A DNA stretch of 43,098 nt from Flammeovirgaceae bacterium UBA2371 (lineage in GTDB: Bacteria; Bacteroidota; Bacteroidia; Cytophagales; Cyclobacteriaceae). Position 1 is the first letter of the stretch. Each line of letters starts with the position of its first letter. The stretch is taken from contig DDTF01000006.1 in NCBI GenBank assembly GCA_002345965.1, forward strand, positions 9,082-52,179. The letters run 5' to 3'. Made by a program: the position numbers and the translations under genes. Below, piece after piece: positions 7,176-15,044 of this stretch. The notes beneath the pieces were generated by a model, which worked only from the letters and a program-made list of their open reading frames with translations, had not been told where the DNA came from and made no database searches.

Positions 7176-10100
7176 TTAGGCAATACTTGGCTTAACTGCC
7201 TGCTTCTTATCCAAGTCGTAAACCACAGATGCGGCTACAAAGATTGAAGAAAAAGTTCCTACCAGGATACCTACGAATAAGGCAAACGCAAAACCTCGCA
7301 ATACCTCACCTCCGAAGAAAAGTAGTACTATAACAACAATCATCGTAGTACCTGATGTGATCAGAGTTCTGCTCAATGTGCTGTTGATAGCATCGTTAAA
7401 TACTTTTAACCTGTCATGCGATGTACCCAATCCGGTATACTCCCTTATCCTGTCAAAGATGATCACGGTATCGTTAATGGAGTAACCTATGATTGACAAT
7501 AGAGCGGCTATAAATACCTGGTCTATTTCAAAAGAAAATCCTATTGCTCCTGCAATTCCAAAAATTGCGACTACAAACAAGGCATCGTGTGCTGTTGCTA
7601 CAATAGCACCTGTACTGAACTGCCATTTTTTGAATCGAATCAAGATAAATAAGAATATCGCAATCAAAGAGTAAAGTCCGGCCTCAAAAGCGGAGTCTTT
7701 AATATCATCTGCGATGGTAGCTCCAACTTTGGAGGAAGAAAGAATAGAAAAATGCGTTGCGTCTACTTTTGCATCATTCTCCACAAAAGAAAGCCCGGTA
7801 AACTTTTCAAGCCCAGTAATCAAAGCCCCTTTAACCTTCTCATCTGCACCATCCGATTCGTCATCAACCAGGTAAGAGGTGGTCACTTTTACAACATTAC
7901 TGCTTCCATAGGTCTTTACTTCCGTTCCGCTATTTTCAAATTCCTCAGCCAGTGCAAGCTTCATGTCTGTAGCAACCACCGGTGAATTGAAAGCAACCAC
8001 ATAAGATCTTCCTCCTCTAAAATCAACACCCAGGTTGAGTCCATTGAAAGCTATTAGTACAAATCCAATCACCGTAATAGACCCAGTAATGGTATAGGCC
8101 AACCTTCTGTAGCCAATAAAATTGAAATATCTGCGCTCTCTTACTCCCCTTGCAATCATGGAATCAAAAGAGACTTTTGCAGTATCTCCTTTCCTGGTCA
8201 TCCACTCGATAACCACACGCGAAATATAAACGGCAGAGAAGAATGAAGTGGCAATACCAATCATCAACACAATAGCAAAACCTTTAAGTGGCCCTTGACC
8301 AAAAACAAAAAGGAATATTGCTGTTAGCATTGTAGTTACGTTCGAGTCGAAGATGGTATCGAAAGCCCTGCTGTATCCTTTTTTGATAGCTTCTTTCAGC
8401 ATACTTCCCATTTTCAACTCCTCCTTGATACGCTCATAGATCAGTACGTTTGCATCTACGGCCATACCCATCGTTAACACAATACCTGCGATACCCGGAA
8501 GGGTAAGTGCAGCATTCAACTGAGCCAGAATACCCAGAATGAAGAATATATTGAATAACAAGGCCAGGTTAGCTACCCATCCTCCTTTGGAGTAGTAGGC
8601 AATCATAAAGAGGGCAACAATAGCCAATCCACATGCCATTGAAATTACACCTTGGCTCTGCGCCACTTTACCTAAAGTGGGGCCGATAATGGCCTCTTCA
8701 ACTATTCTTGTGGGTGCGGGCAGCGAACCTGCTTTCAACACGTTGGCAAGGTCTTTCGCTTCTTCCAACTCAAAACTTCCAGTAATCTGCGAGTTCCCGT
8801 TAGGGATCTCTCCCTGCACCGTTGGCGCGGTATACACGTAGTTATCAAGAACAATTGCAATTCTTCCTGGAGGTGTCTTACTGGCTGCAGCTGCGGTGAT
8901 CTTTGCCCATGCCCTTGACCCTGCGGCATTCATAGTCATGCTCACAGCAGGTCTTGCAAATTGATCGTAGTCAAGACGCGCATCGTTGATTACTTCACCA
9001 GTAAGCAGTGGCTTGCCGTTTCTGGAAACATTGACAAAATTCAAACGAAGGTCTTCTACACCTGGTGTGAGTTCAGGTTCAGATTTTACATCCCAGAAGT
9101 AACTGATATTACGAGGGAACAATGCCTGAATATCGGGACGGGCCAAAATGCGGTTAATCGTTGATGTATCTTTTACATCATAAAGAAAAGGTATCCCGGG
9201 ATTGCTTAGGGAAAACAAGGGAGACAAGTTGGTGTTGGTCAAAGAATCCAACAGGTTGCTTGAACTATCCTTCACCTGGCTTAGCTGTTCCTCAAGGGCA
9301 GACTTAGTACTGTCACCTGAAGTTTGATCCGTGACAACTGTTTCCTTATTCTCTAATGCAAGTGTTTCTTTCAAGGAACTTGAAGCTGTCTTCTCTTTCA
9401 CCAATTTGTCGTTGATGGCAAATAGAGATTGATTCAATTGCTCATCATTGTATTCAACGATCTCCCAAAACTCTAATCTTGCAACACCCTGCAATAATTT
9501 TCTTACCCTTTGAGGGTTATCTGCACCCGGAATTTCAATTTGAATTCTACCCGTTCCCTGAAGTCTCTGAATGTTGGGTTGAGAAGTTCCGAACTGATCA
9601 ATACGCGTTTTAAGAATGGTGAAAGAGCGATCAATGGCGCTTTCGATTTCTTCATTTACAAATGACATTACTTTGGCATCGTCATCAGAAAGACTCACGC
9701 GGTCTTTGTTAGCTGCAGATGCAAATAAGTGTGCCAGATTTTGATCAGGATTCGCTTCTTTATATGCCTGAAAAAATAATGTGCTGAATCTCTCCTGACT
9801 AGACTTTTGCATTTCAGAAGCGCGCAAAAGGGCAGCTGTAAATGCCGGATCCTCATTGTTGCCACTTAACCCTTTAATGATATCAATCGGAGATATCTCG
9901 AGTGTAACATGCATACCCCCCTGCAAATCCAATCCAAGGCTTAATTCATTTTCTTTAACCTCTTTGTAGGTATACTCTACACCAAAAAGATTGTAAACCG
10001 GCTTGCTCCACAGCGAATCCATATAGGATTGCTTTCTGGATAAATCTACCGAACCACTTTCGTTGGTGGCATACGCGACAGCGTCATCCTGCACTTTCCT

Positions 10101-10184
10101 GGAAACGAAAGTAAAAGACAGGTAATAAAGACACAGCGCGGTAATAATAATAGTAAGGACTACTACGACTCCTTTGTTACGCAT
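7176..10184 (-). CDS. secDF: Fused protein translocase SecD-SecF
   Basis: Inner-membrane RND-type component that uses the proton-motive force to help proteins leave the Sec channel. At 1002 residues it fuses SecD and SecF, the usual Bacteroidota form. The SecD half has an N-terminal membrane helix (about 5-28), the LGLDLQGG motif at 83-90, a large periplasmic P1 region with a Ser/Thr/Glu-rich low-complexity insertion (about 250-310), then a multi-pass bundle with the TLPGIAGIVLTMGMAVDANV segment. The SecF half begins around 680 with NLGVDFRGG at 717-725 and includes the SINDTVIIFDRIRE motif. The upstream minus-strand gene encodes a small membrane protein with a promoter of its own, 90 bp away, and probably shares the transcript. 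Confidence 0.97.
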   Translation of the reverse strand: MRNKGVVVVLTIIITALCLYYLSFTFVSRKVQDDAVAYATNESGSVDLSRKQSYMDSLWSKPVYNLFGVEYTYKEVKENELSLGLDLQGGMHVTLEISPIDIIKGLSGNNEDPAFTAALLRASEMQKSSQERFSTLFFQAYKEANPDQNLAHLFASAANKDRVSLSDDDAKVMSFVNEEIESAIDRSFTILKTRIDQFGTSQPNIQRLQGTGRIQIEIPGADNPQRVRKLLQGVARLEFWEIVEYNDEQLNQSLFAINDKLVKEKTASSSLKETLALENKETVVTDQTSGDSTKSALEEQLSQVKDSSSNLLDSLTNTNLSPLFSLSNPGIPFLYDVKDTSTINRILARPDIQALFPRNISYFWDVKSEPELTPGVEDLRLNFVNVSRNGKPLLTGEVINDARLDYDQFARPAVSMTMNAAGSRAWAKITAAAASKTPPGRIAIVLDNYVYTAPTVQGEIPNGNSQITGSFELEEAKDLANVLKAGSLPAPTRIVEEAIIGPTLGKVAQSQGVISMACGLAIVALFMIAYYSKGGWVANLALLFNIFFILGILAQLNAALTLPGIAGIVLTMGMAVDANVLIYERIKEELKMGSMLKEAIKKGYSRAFDTIFDSNVTTMLTAIFLFVFGQGPLKGFAIVLMIGIATSFFSAVYISRVVIEWMTRKGDTAKVSFDSMIARGVRERRYFNFIGYRRLAYTITGSITVIGFVLIAFNGLNLGVDFRGGRSYVVAFNSPVVATDMKLALAEEFENSGTEVKTYGSSNVVKVTTSYLVDDESDGADEKVKGALITGLEKFTGLSFVENDAKVDATHFSILSSSKVGATIADDIKDSAFEAGLYSLIAIFLFILIRFKKWQFSTGAIVATAHDALFVVAIFGIAGAIGFSFEIDQVFIAALLSIIGYSINDTVIIFDRIREYTGLGTSHDRLKVFNDAINSTLSRTLITSGTTMIVVIVLLFFGGEVLRGFAFALFVGILVGTFSSIFVAASVVYDLDKKQAVKPSIA

Positions 10185-10237
10185 TGTATTAAAAATTTAA
10201 AAATGAAAATAAGTGAATTAAAAACTGGTGATGAACT

Positions 10238-10276
10238 GGTCAGAGCAAAACTGACCTGATAAAAGCAATTTTGCTT
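10238..10276 (-). other. Two hairpins in the secDF 5' leader
   Basis: On the minus strand, just after the upstream small ORF, AAGCAA-AA-TTGCTT (10263-10276) includes bases of that ORF's stop codon (10275-10277). It is followed by GGTCAG-N7-CTGACC (10238-10256). There is no T-run, so these do not look like terminators. They lie in the 90-bp leader of secDF and could affect its translation or mRNA stability. Confidence 0.45.
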
Positions 10277-10613
10277 ATGGAGCGTTGGGCGAAATGATAG
10301 CCCGAAATAGAATGTTGAAGTAATCGGTAAGGATACGCGTATCACTTCTAAACTCTAAAACTTGTTGTTCTTCATTAATGAATGTTTCTAGGATATGTCG
10401 GTCTACATCACTGACCTGAACGATACCACCTGGAACAACATCTGAAGGTGCTGAAAGAATAGTTTTGTCAGAACCGTTTTCTGTCTGCTCTGTTTTTGCC
10501 TTTTCCTTTACAGGTCCGGTTAGCTCCGGCATCGCCTGAGACATTACGATGACCATGGTAGCGGTAATACCCACCATAATCATAAATGCTCTAAAAATTG
10601 ACCTGTATTGCAT
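10275..10613 (-). CDS. Small single-pass membrane or exported protein upstream of secDF
   Basis: A 112-residue protein I do not recognise. Residues about 8-27 form a hydrophobic segment after a short basic N-terminus, a signal anchor or signal peptide. Next is a charged, Lys/Glu-rich linker (about 35-50) and a C-terminal part ending in an aliphatic stretch and SPNAP before the stop. It has its own good promoter just upstream, ends 90 bp before secDF, and two hairpins follow it. This arrangement suggests a role tied to secDF, perhaps a regulatory leader, but it could also be an unrelated small membrane protein. The start ATG at 10611-10613 is the only sensible one. Confidence 0.7.
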   Translation of the reverse strand: MQYRSIFRAFMIMVGITATMVIVMSQAMPELTGPVKEKAKTEQTENGSDKTILSAPSDVVPGGIVQVSDVDRHILETFINEEQQVLEFRSDTRILTDYFNILFRAIISPNAP

Positions 10614-10621
10614 AAGGGATA

Positions 10622-10652
10622 CAAAAGTATGGAATCACAGCTAATTTGCAAC
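10622..10652 (-). promoter_or_regulatory. Promoter for the small membrane protein and secDF
   Basis: On the minus strand the -7 box TACTTTTG (10622-10629) matches TAnnTTTG. Exactly 19 bp upstream is GTTG (10649-10652), one mismatch from the -33 TTTG. The box lies 9 bp before the ATG at 10613, and the -33 element falls inside the end of udk. Confidence 0.6.
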
Positions 10653-11270
10653 ACTGTCCAGCCTTAGCCGGAAGAAACCTGCCAATACCTCAATAGCTGC
10701 CTCAAAATTGCTGTTATTAGGAATAACCAGATCTGCATTGTGCTGCAAAGGAGCGATCAGCCGCTCATATACTGGCATGGTATGGTTTTCGTACCTGTAT
10801 AAAACATCTTCAAGATCATAACCCCGCTCCTCCTTATCTCGCTTAATTCTGCGACTTAACTTCAAATGATCTTTGGCTTCAATGAAGATTTTCAAATCCA
10901 ACTCTTCCTCAATTTCCTCAAAATATTGCACAAACAACCCTTCTATTACAAGAATAGGAGCGGGCTGGAAATTGAGAATTTGCGGCTCAATACCAGATTG
11001 ATTGAAAGTGTATTCCTTAATGGTTACTTGCTGTCCTTGCTTCAGCTTAACGATATCTGTTTTAAATGCTTTTCTGTCGATGGATTCGGGAAGGTCAAAA
11101 TTTTGAATCCCTTGTTTATCGAGGGGCTGCTGATTGATAGGCTTGTAATAATGATCCATTGAAACCAAACACAATTCATTGGGTTTCAAATGGGCCGACA
11201 ATTTGTTTATAAAATGCGTTTTGCCTGACCCACTACCTCCGGTAATACCAATAGTGTAAGGCCTATTCAT
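10641..11270 (-). CDS. udk: Uridine kinase
   Basis: Pyrimidine salvage enzyme phosphorylating uridine and cytidine to UMP and CMP. The 209-residue protein has the P-loop GITGGSGSGKTHF (residues 8-20), SMDHYYKP as the nucleoside-binding DxYY-like segment, the FDLPESID motif, and IEGLFVQYF followed by a lid with RRIKRDKEERG. Its start overlaps the end of rdgB by 4 bp (ATGA at 11267-11270), indicating translational coupling with another nucleotide-metabolism gene. Confidence 0.94.
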   Translation of the reverse strand: MNRPYTIGITGGSGSGKTHFINKLSAHLKPNELCLVSMDHYYKPINQQPLDKQGIQNFDLPESIDRKAFKTDIVKLKQGQQVTIKEYTFNQSGIEPQILNFQPAPILVIEGLFVQYFEEIEEELDLKIFIEAKDHLKLSRRIKRDKEERGYDLEDVLYRYENHTMPVYERLIAPLQHNADLVIPNNSNFEAAIEVLAGFFRLRLDSVAN

Positions 11271-11842
11271 AACTGTTTTAGAAAAGCCACTAGTTTTCTG
11301 ATGGCCTCCCCGCGATGACTGATTGCGTTTTTTTCTTCTGCAGTTAGTTCAGCCATTGACTTATTCTGTCCTTCCGGCAAGAAAATGGGATCATACCCAA
11401 AACCCTTTTCTCCTCTGCGACTCGAAAGTATTTCTCCATTGGCTATACCTTCAAACTGGTATTCATTACTGTCAACTATTAGGGTGACCACAGTTCTGAA
11501 TCTTGCTTTGCGATTGGATTTACCTTCAAGTTGCTTCAGCAATAGGATCATGTTGTCATTGCTGCTCCTGTGCTCACCTGCATAACGGGCAGAATACACG
11601 CCAGGGGCTCCCCCTAGTGCCTCCACTTCAAGGCCAGTATCATCTGCAAAGCAATTAATATTGTATTTATCGTACACGTACCTTGCCTTTTGCAAAGAGT
11701 TGCCTTCCAAGGTGTTTTGTTCTTCAGGCAACTCTTCGCTACAACCAATAGCACTCAGACTCATCACATTAAATGATCCTCCCAACAGCTGATTTACTTC
11801 ATCCAGCTTGTGCTGATTGTTAGTGGCAAAGCAAAGGTCCAT
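11267..11842 (-). CDS. rdgB: RdgB/HAM1-type non-canonical purine NTP pyrophosphatase
   Basis: Hydrolyses dITP, ITP and XTP to monophosphates, keeping deaminated purines out of DNA and RNA. The 191-residue protein has the family motifs: FATNNQHKLDEV at residues 4-15, CFADDTGLEVEALGGAPGVYSARYAGE in the middle (positions about 64-90) and KGFGYDPIFLPEG (about 145-157), and ends with SHRGEAIRKL. It is upstream of udk with a 4-bp overlap and 18 bp downstream of the smaller FKBP lipoprotein gene on the same strand. Confidence 0.95.
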   Translation of the reverse strand: MDLCFATNNQHKLDEVNQLLGGSFNVMSLSAIGCSEELPEEQNTLEGNSLQKARYVYDKYNINCFADDTGLEVEALGGAPGVYSARYAGEHRSSNDNMILLLKQLEGKSNRKARFRTVVTLIVDSNEYQFEGIANGEILSSRRGEKGFGYDPIFLPEGQNKSMAELTAEEKNAISHRGEAIRKLVAFLKQL

Positions 11843-11860
11843 CGCTTCAGCTTAATGCAG

Positions 11861-12364
11861 TTATCTTACGTTTTTAAGTTCAACGTCAAAAATAAGATTG
11901 GCATTGGCCGGAATTGCCGGAAGAAATCCATTCGGTCCATATCCATATCCAGAGGGAACAAAGATAGTTACGCTGGTACCCCTGGTAAAAGATGTGAAGG
12001 AAAGCTGCCAACCCAATATCAATTGATTCAAAGTGAAGGAAACGCCTGAAAGATTTCTATCGAAAGTTTTTCCGTCACTGAGCAATCTGCCGGTATAAGC
12101 TACCTCTACAGTATTTTCTAGACATGGAATCACCCCACTACCTTCAGTTTTTATAATGTATTTAATTCCATTCACCTCCTGCACCGGCCCCAAATTATTG
12201 GCAATGATATAATCATCAATAATCTTGTTGTCAATCTCAAGTTGTGCAGCATTCACTGCATCCAATTTAGATTGTTGGACATTCTTGGTACAATCCGTAC
12301 CGCTATCGCATGAAGAAAAAATAATAGCTATGAGCGCTATCGCTCCTGTCACTCTTCTGATCAT
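11861..12364 (-). CDS. FKBP-type peptidyl-prolyl isomerase lipoprotein, single domain
   Basis: Predicted periplasm-facing prolyl isomerase anchored by a lipid. The 167-residue protein starts with a signal and lipobox FSSC (Cys19). After a linker, the FKBP domain runs from about 60 to the end, with VEVAYTGRLLSDGKTFDRN, the GWQ segment, IFVPSGYGYG and a final LIFDVELKNV strand. It follows the larger two-domain FKBP gene by 11 bp. In my recollection, nrnA with tandem FKBP genes is the GldI locus in Flavobacteria, so one of the two may be GldI-like. That is inference from neighbours. Confidence 0.85.
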   Translation of the reverse strand: MIRRVTGAIALIAIIFSSCDSGTDCTKNVQQSKLDAVNAAQLEIDNKIIDDYIIANNLGPVQEVNGIKYIIKTEGSGVIPCLENTVEVAYTGRLLSDGKTFDRNLSGVSFTLNQLILGWQLSFTSFTRGTSVTIFVPSGYGYGPNGFLPAIPANANLIFDVELKNVR

Positions 12365-12375
12365 CTTTAAAAATG

Positions 12376-13272
12376 TTATTTTATGTCAATCATCTCCATA
12401 TCAAATACGAGAATTGAATTCTCCTTTATCACAGCACTACGCTGACGCGGACCGTAAGCCAACGGAGAAGGAATCCAAACCCTCATTTTAGAACCTTTGT
12501 TCATCAATAATATGGCCTCTTCCCAGCCGCTAATCACCTGCCCGCTCCCTGCTTCCAGAGTAAGCGGCTCATAAGGTCTGCCTTCCATGAAAGCATTGTT
12601 GGCTCTAGCTACTGACTCAATACTGGAATCAAAAAGCGTACCGTCCATAAGATATCCTGCGTAATGGATAGACACCTGATTGCCCGCAGCTGCATTGTTG
12701 CCCTTGCCTACTTTGGTAAACTGATAGCGCAACCCTGATTCCGTGGTCTTTGCCTCAATGTTGTTGGCCGCTAAATAAGAGTCAATAATGTTTAAGTCTT
12801 TCGACATCTGCTCCGATGTCAATTTCTGCATGATCTCCTGCTCCAGTGTGCGTACTTGTTCCTCATTCATTATCTCTTTCACGCCCAACAAGAAAGTAAA
12901 GGTGCTGGTAGAATCTACATTGCTGGGTACTCTGCCACCCTGCTTTTCAAAAAGTGTTTTGGCAGGCATTTTAAAAAGTATGCTATCTCCTTTTTTTAAC
13001 AGAGGAAAAATTTCTTCAATACCTTCATCTGCCGGATTTGACTCGCCAATTGGCAATATCATCGGAAACTTTTGAGCGCGTGTATCATTCCACACAGAAT
13101 CATTGGCATCTTTTATCATCATGTTAATCAGCAAATAGTCTCCTACATTTCCTTTTTCACCCTCTCCTTCTTTCAACATGGTATACTTATAGCCCTTTGG
13201 TGTCTCTTTGGTGTTAGACGAACAGGCTGCGCTTACCAACAATACGCCAATCAAAAAATTACTTATTTTCAT
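12376..13272 (-). CDS. Two-domain FKBP-type peptidyl-prolyl isomerase lipoprotein
   Basis: Lipoprotein of 298 residues with signal and lipobox SAAC (Cys17). Residues about 27-135 form a degenerate FKBP-like domain (YKYTMLKEGEGEKGNVGDYL onward) that lacks the usual aromatic-rich active site. Residues about 175-298 are a canonical FKBP domain with VSIHYAGYLMDGTLFDSS, the GWEEAILLMNKGSKM segment and IPSPLAYGPRQ. Likely an envelope chaperone-isomerase. It lies between nrnA (52 bp upstream) and the smaller FKBP (11 bp downstream), in an arrangement like the gliding-motility GldI region. Which paralogue corresponds to GldI cannot be decided here. Confidence 0.87.
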   Translation of the reverse strand: MKISNFLIGVLLVSAACSSNTKETPKGYKYTMLKEGEGEKGNVGDYLLINMMIKDANDSVWNDTRAQKFPMILPIGESNPADEGIEEIFPLLKKGDSILFKMPAKTLFEKQGGRVPSNVDSTSTFTFLLGVKEIMNEEQVRTLEQEIMQKLTSEQMSKDLNIIDSYLAANNIEAKTTESGLRYQFTKVGKGNNAAAGNQVSIHYAGYLMDGTLFDSSIESVARANNAFMEGRPYEPLTLEAGSGQVISGWEEAILLMNKGSKMRVWIPSPLAYGPRQRSAVIKENSILVFDMEMIDIK

Positions 13273-13324
13273 ATGTTAAATTGAGTTTTACATTTTTCTG
13301 ACCATCTCATCATAAAGAGACGGG

Positions 13325-14350
13325 TTAATCATCCGATTCTAATTGTGATTTATATTCTGGCAAAATGGATAAAAACTTTTTCAAAGTTTCTTCCAAAGAT
13401 AGTTTAGTAGAACCTCCCGCGGCATTTCTGTGGCCGCCGCCATCAAAATACTTTCTGGCAATCTCATTGGCAGGAAAATTTCCCAATGATCTGAAAGAAA
13501 GTTTGATCTCCTCTTTTCGGTCGTACATCAAAACAGACAGCCGTATACCTTCAATCGAAAGTCCATAATTGACCAGCCCTTCTGTGTCTCCTGTTTTTGT
13601 ATCAAATTGTTTCAGTTCGTCAGAATCCAAACAGATATACACTGTTCTGAATTCGGGGAGAACAATTAATTTCTGACTCAATACAAATCCAGTCAATTTC
13701 ATTCTGGCTAATGTATTTGTGTCATAAATCATTTTTGATACCCAAGATGGATTCGCACCCGCGCCTACCAGTTCAGAGGCAATCAAGAATTCCTTTTGTG
13801 TTGTGTTGGAATGCCGAAATCCGCCAGTGTCTGTCAGTAATCCAGCATACAAGCAGTTAGCAATGTCTTTGTCAAGACTGGACTTCTCTCCCATAATTTC
13901 AATAAGATCAAAAATCAACCCAGCTGTGGAGGCTGCCTTAGGATCCCAATGTTCGTAATGGGCAAAATGTTCTGGTTCGAGGTGATGATCTATCAACACC
14001 TTTGTAGCCTTTGCATTCCTCACCATTTCTCCCAGTGAATGAATTCTATTGAGGCTGGAGAAATCAAGACAGAAGATCACCTCGGCATTGGCGACAAACT
14101 CGCTGGCCTTTTGCTCTGTGGAGGGTTGATCTTTTAAAATGGCCAATACTTTGTCGTTGCCCGGCATCCAATGTAAAAATTTGGGGTAATCACTGGGTGT
14201 GATCACCTGCACCGAGTGCCCTTTCTTCTTCAGAAATCCAGCCAAACCCAAAGAAGACCCGAGCGCATCTGCGTCAGGCTTAAAATGGGTAACAATTACC
14301 ACTTTTTTGGGTTTGCTAATAAGGGATTTGAAGCCTTCTAGATCTTTCAT
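13325..14350 (-). CDS. nrnA: DHH-family phosphoesterase, NrnA-like oligoribonuclease/PAP phosphatase
   Basis: Cytoplasmic Mn-dependent phosphodiesterase of the DHH/DHHA1 superfamily. NrnA homologues degrade very short RNA oligomers and 3'-phosphoadenosine-5'-phosphate. The 341-residue protein has THFKPDADALGSSLG (about 21-35), FCLDFSSLNRI, the DHH motif in IDHHLEPEHF and, in the C-terminal DHHA1 domain, GGGHRNAAGG (about 309-318). The length fits. It is the first gene of a long minus-strand run. NrnB or another DHH subgroup cannot be fully excluded. Confidence 0.88.
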   Translation of the reverse strand: MKDLEGFKSLISKPKKVVIVTHFKPDADALGSSLGLAGFLKKKGHSVQVITPSDYPKFLHWMPGNDKVLAILKDQPSTEQKASEFVANAEVIFCLDFSSLNRIHSLGEMVRNAKATKVLIDHHLEPEHFAHYEHWDPKAASTAGLIFDLIEIMGEKSSLDKDIANCLYAGLLTDTGGFRHSNTTQKEFLIASELVGAGANPSWVSKMIYDTNTLARMKLTGFVLSQKLIVLPEFRTVYICLDSDELKQFDTKTGDTEGLVNYGLSIEGIRLSVLMYDRKEEIKLSFRSLGNFPANEIARKYFDGGGHRNAAGGSTKLSLEETLKKFLSILPEYKSQLESDD

Positions 14351-14508
14351 GGGAGGGGCAAAAATGAGGATAAATGACAGGAATACAAACTGTTAATTTT
14401 AGGCTCCTTATGGAAACCCCAAAAGAGAACTGCTCATTATGTAAGATTTAGAGAAAACGGAGTTCAGTTTCTTTGATTTTAGGTACTGGGTTCCCGAATT
14501 CTAATCAC

Positions 14509-14516
14509 TATTTTTG
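14509..14516 (+). promoter_or_regulatory. Candidate -7 box for ndk
   Basis: TATTTTTG matches TAnnTTTG 57 bp before the ndk ATG. The expected -33 position reads CTGG, a weak match. A GC-rich hairpin lies directly downstream in the predicted leader. Confidence 0.45.
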
Positions 14517-14521
14517 TGCCC

Positions 14522-14538
14522 GCTTGCCACTGGCAGGC
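14522..14538 (+). other. Hairpin in the ndk leader
   Basis: GCTTGCCA (14522-14529) and TGGCAGGC (14531-14538) form a near-perfect 8-bp inverted repeat (one G-T wobble) with a single central base, starting 6 bp after the proposed -7 box. It would sit at the 5' end of the ndk mRNA. No T-run follows. It may be a stabilising stem or a protein site. Confidence 0.35.
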
Positions 14539-14573
14539 TCAATAAATAACTAACCCAGTAAAAACAAACTAAA

Positions 14574-14993
14574 ATGGCAGGTAACAGAACTTTTACCATG
14601 ATTAAGCCTGACGCAGTAAGCGCAGGAAATACAGGAGCAATTATTAAAATGATTCAGGAGGCGGGATTCAGGGTGGTAGCGATGAAGAAAACACACCTCT
14701 CTAAAGAGCTGGCAGGAAAATTTTATGAGGTTCATAAAGAAAGACCTTTTTACGCTGATCTTTGCAAATACATGTCTTCAGGTGCGATTGTTCCAATGAT
14801 TTTGGAAAAAGACAACGCCATCGAAGATTTCAGAAAATTAATTGGAGCCACTGATCCTCAAAAAGCCGAAGCAGGTACAATTCGCGCTTTGTTTGCCAAA
14901 TCGATTGATGCCAATGCCATTCATGGATCGGACTCGGACGCCAATGCTGAAATTGAAGGAAACTTCTTCTTCTCCCAGTTCGAACGATTTTAA
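14574..14993 (+). CDS. ndk: Nucleoside diphosphate kinase
   Basis: Transfers the gamma-phosphate of ATP to other nucleoside diphosphates through a phosphohistidine. The 139-residue length is standard. FTMIKPDAV (about 6-14) is the conserved first motif, and NAIHGSDSDANAEIEGNFF near residues 114-132 contains the catalytic histidine in the NxxHGSDS signature. The ATG at 14574 follows a leader with a -7 box. It is divergent from nrnA and 51 bp upstream of gcvP. Confidence 0.97.
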   Translation: MAGNRTFTMIKPDAVSAGNTGAIIKMIQEAGFRVVAMKKTHLSKELAGKFYEVHKERPFYADLCKYMSSGAIVPMILEKDNAIEDFRKLIGATDPQKAEAGTIRALFAKSIDANAIHGSDSDANAEIEGNFFFSQFERF

Positions 14994-15044
14994 TTCAATT
15001 CTTGTCTCATTGACATCATACCCATAAAATTTCGAAACGATCTT

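Noticed and set aside
7489..7985. Plus-strand ORFs inside secDF
   Set aside because: They lie antisense to a well-conserved gene and show no recognisable protein.
14410..14451. Thirteen-codon ORF METPKENCSLCKI between nrnA and ndk
   Set aside because: Too short to separate from chance; no promoter or ribosome-binding evidence, although the CxxC pattern drew attention.
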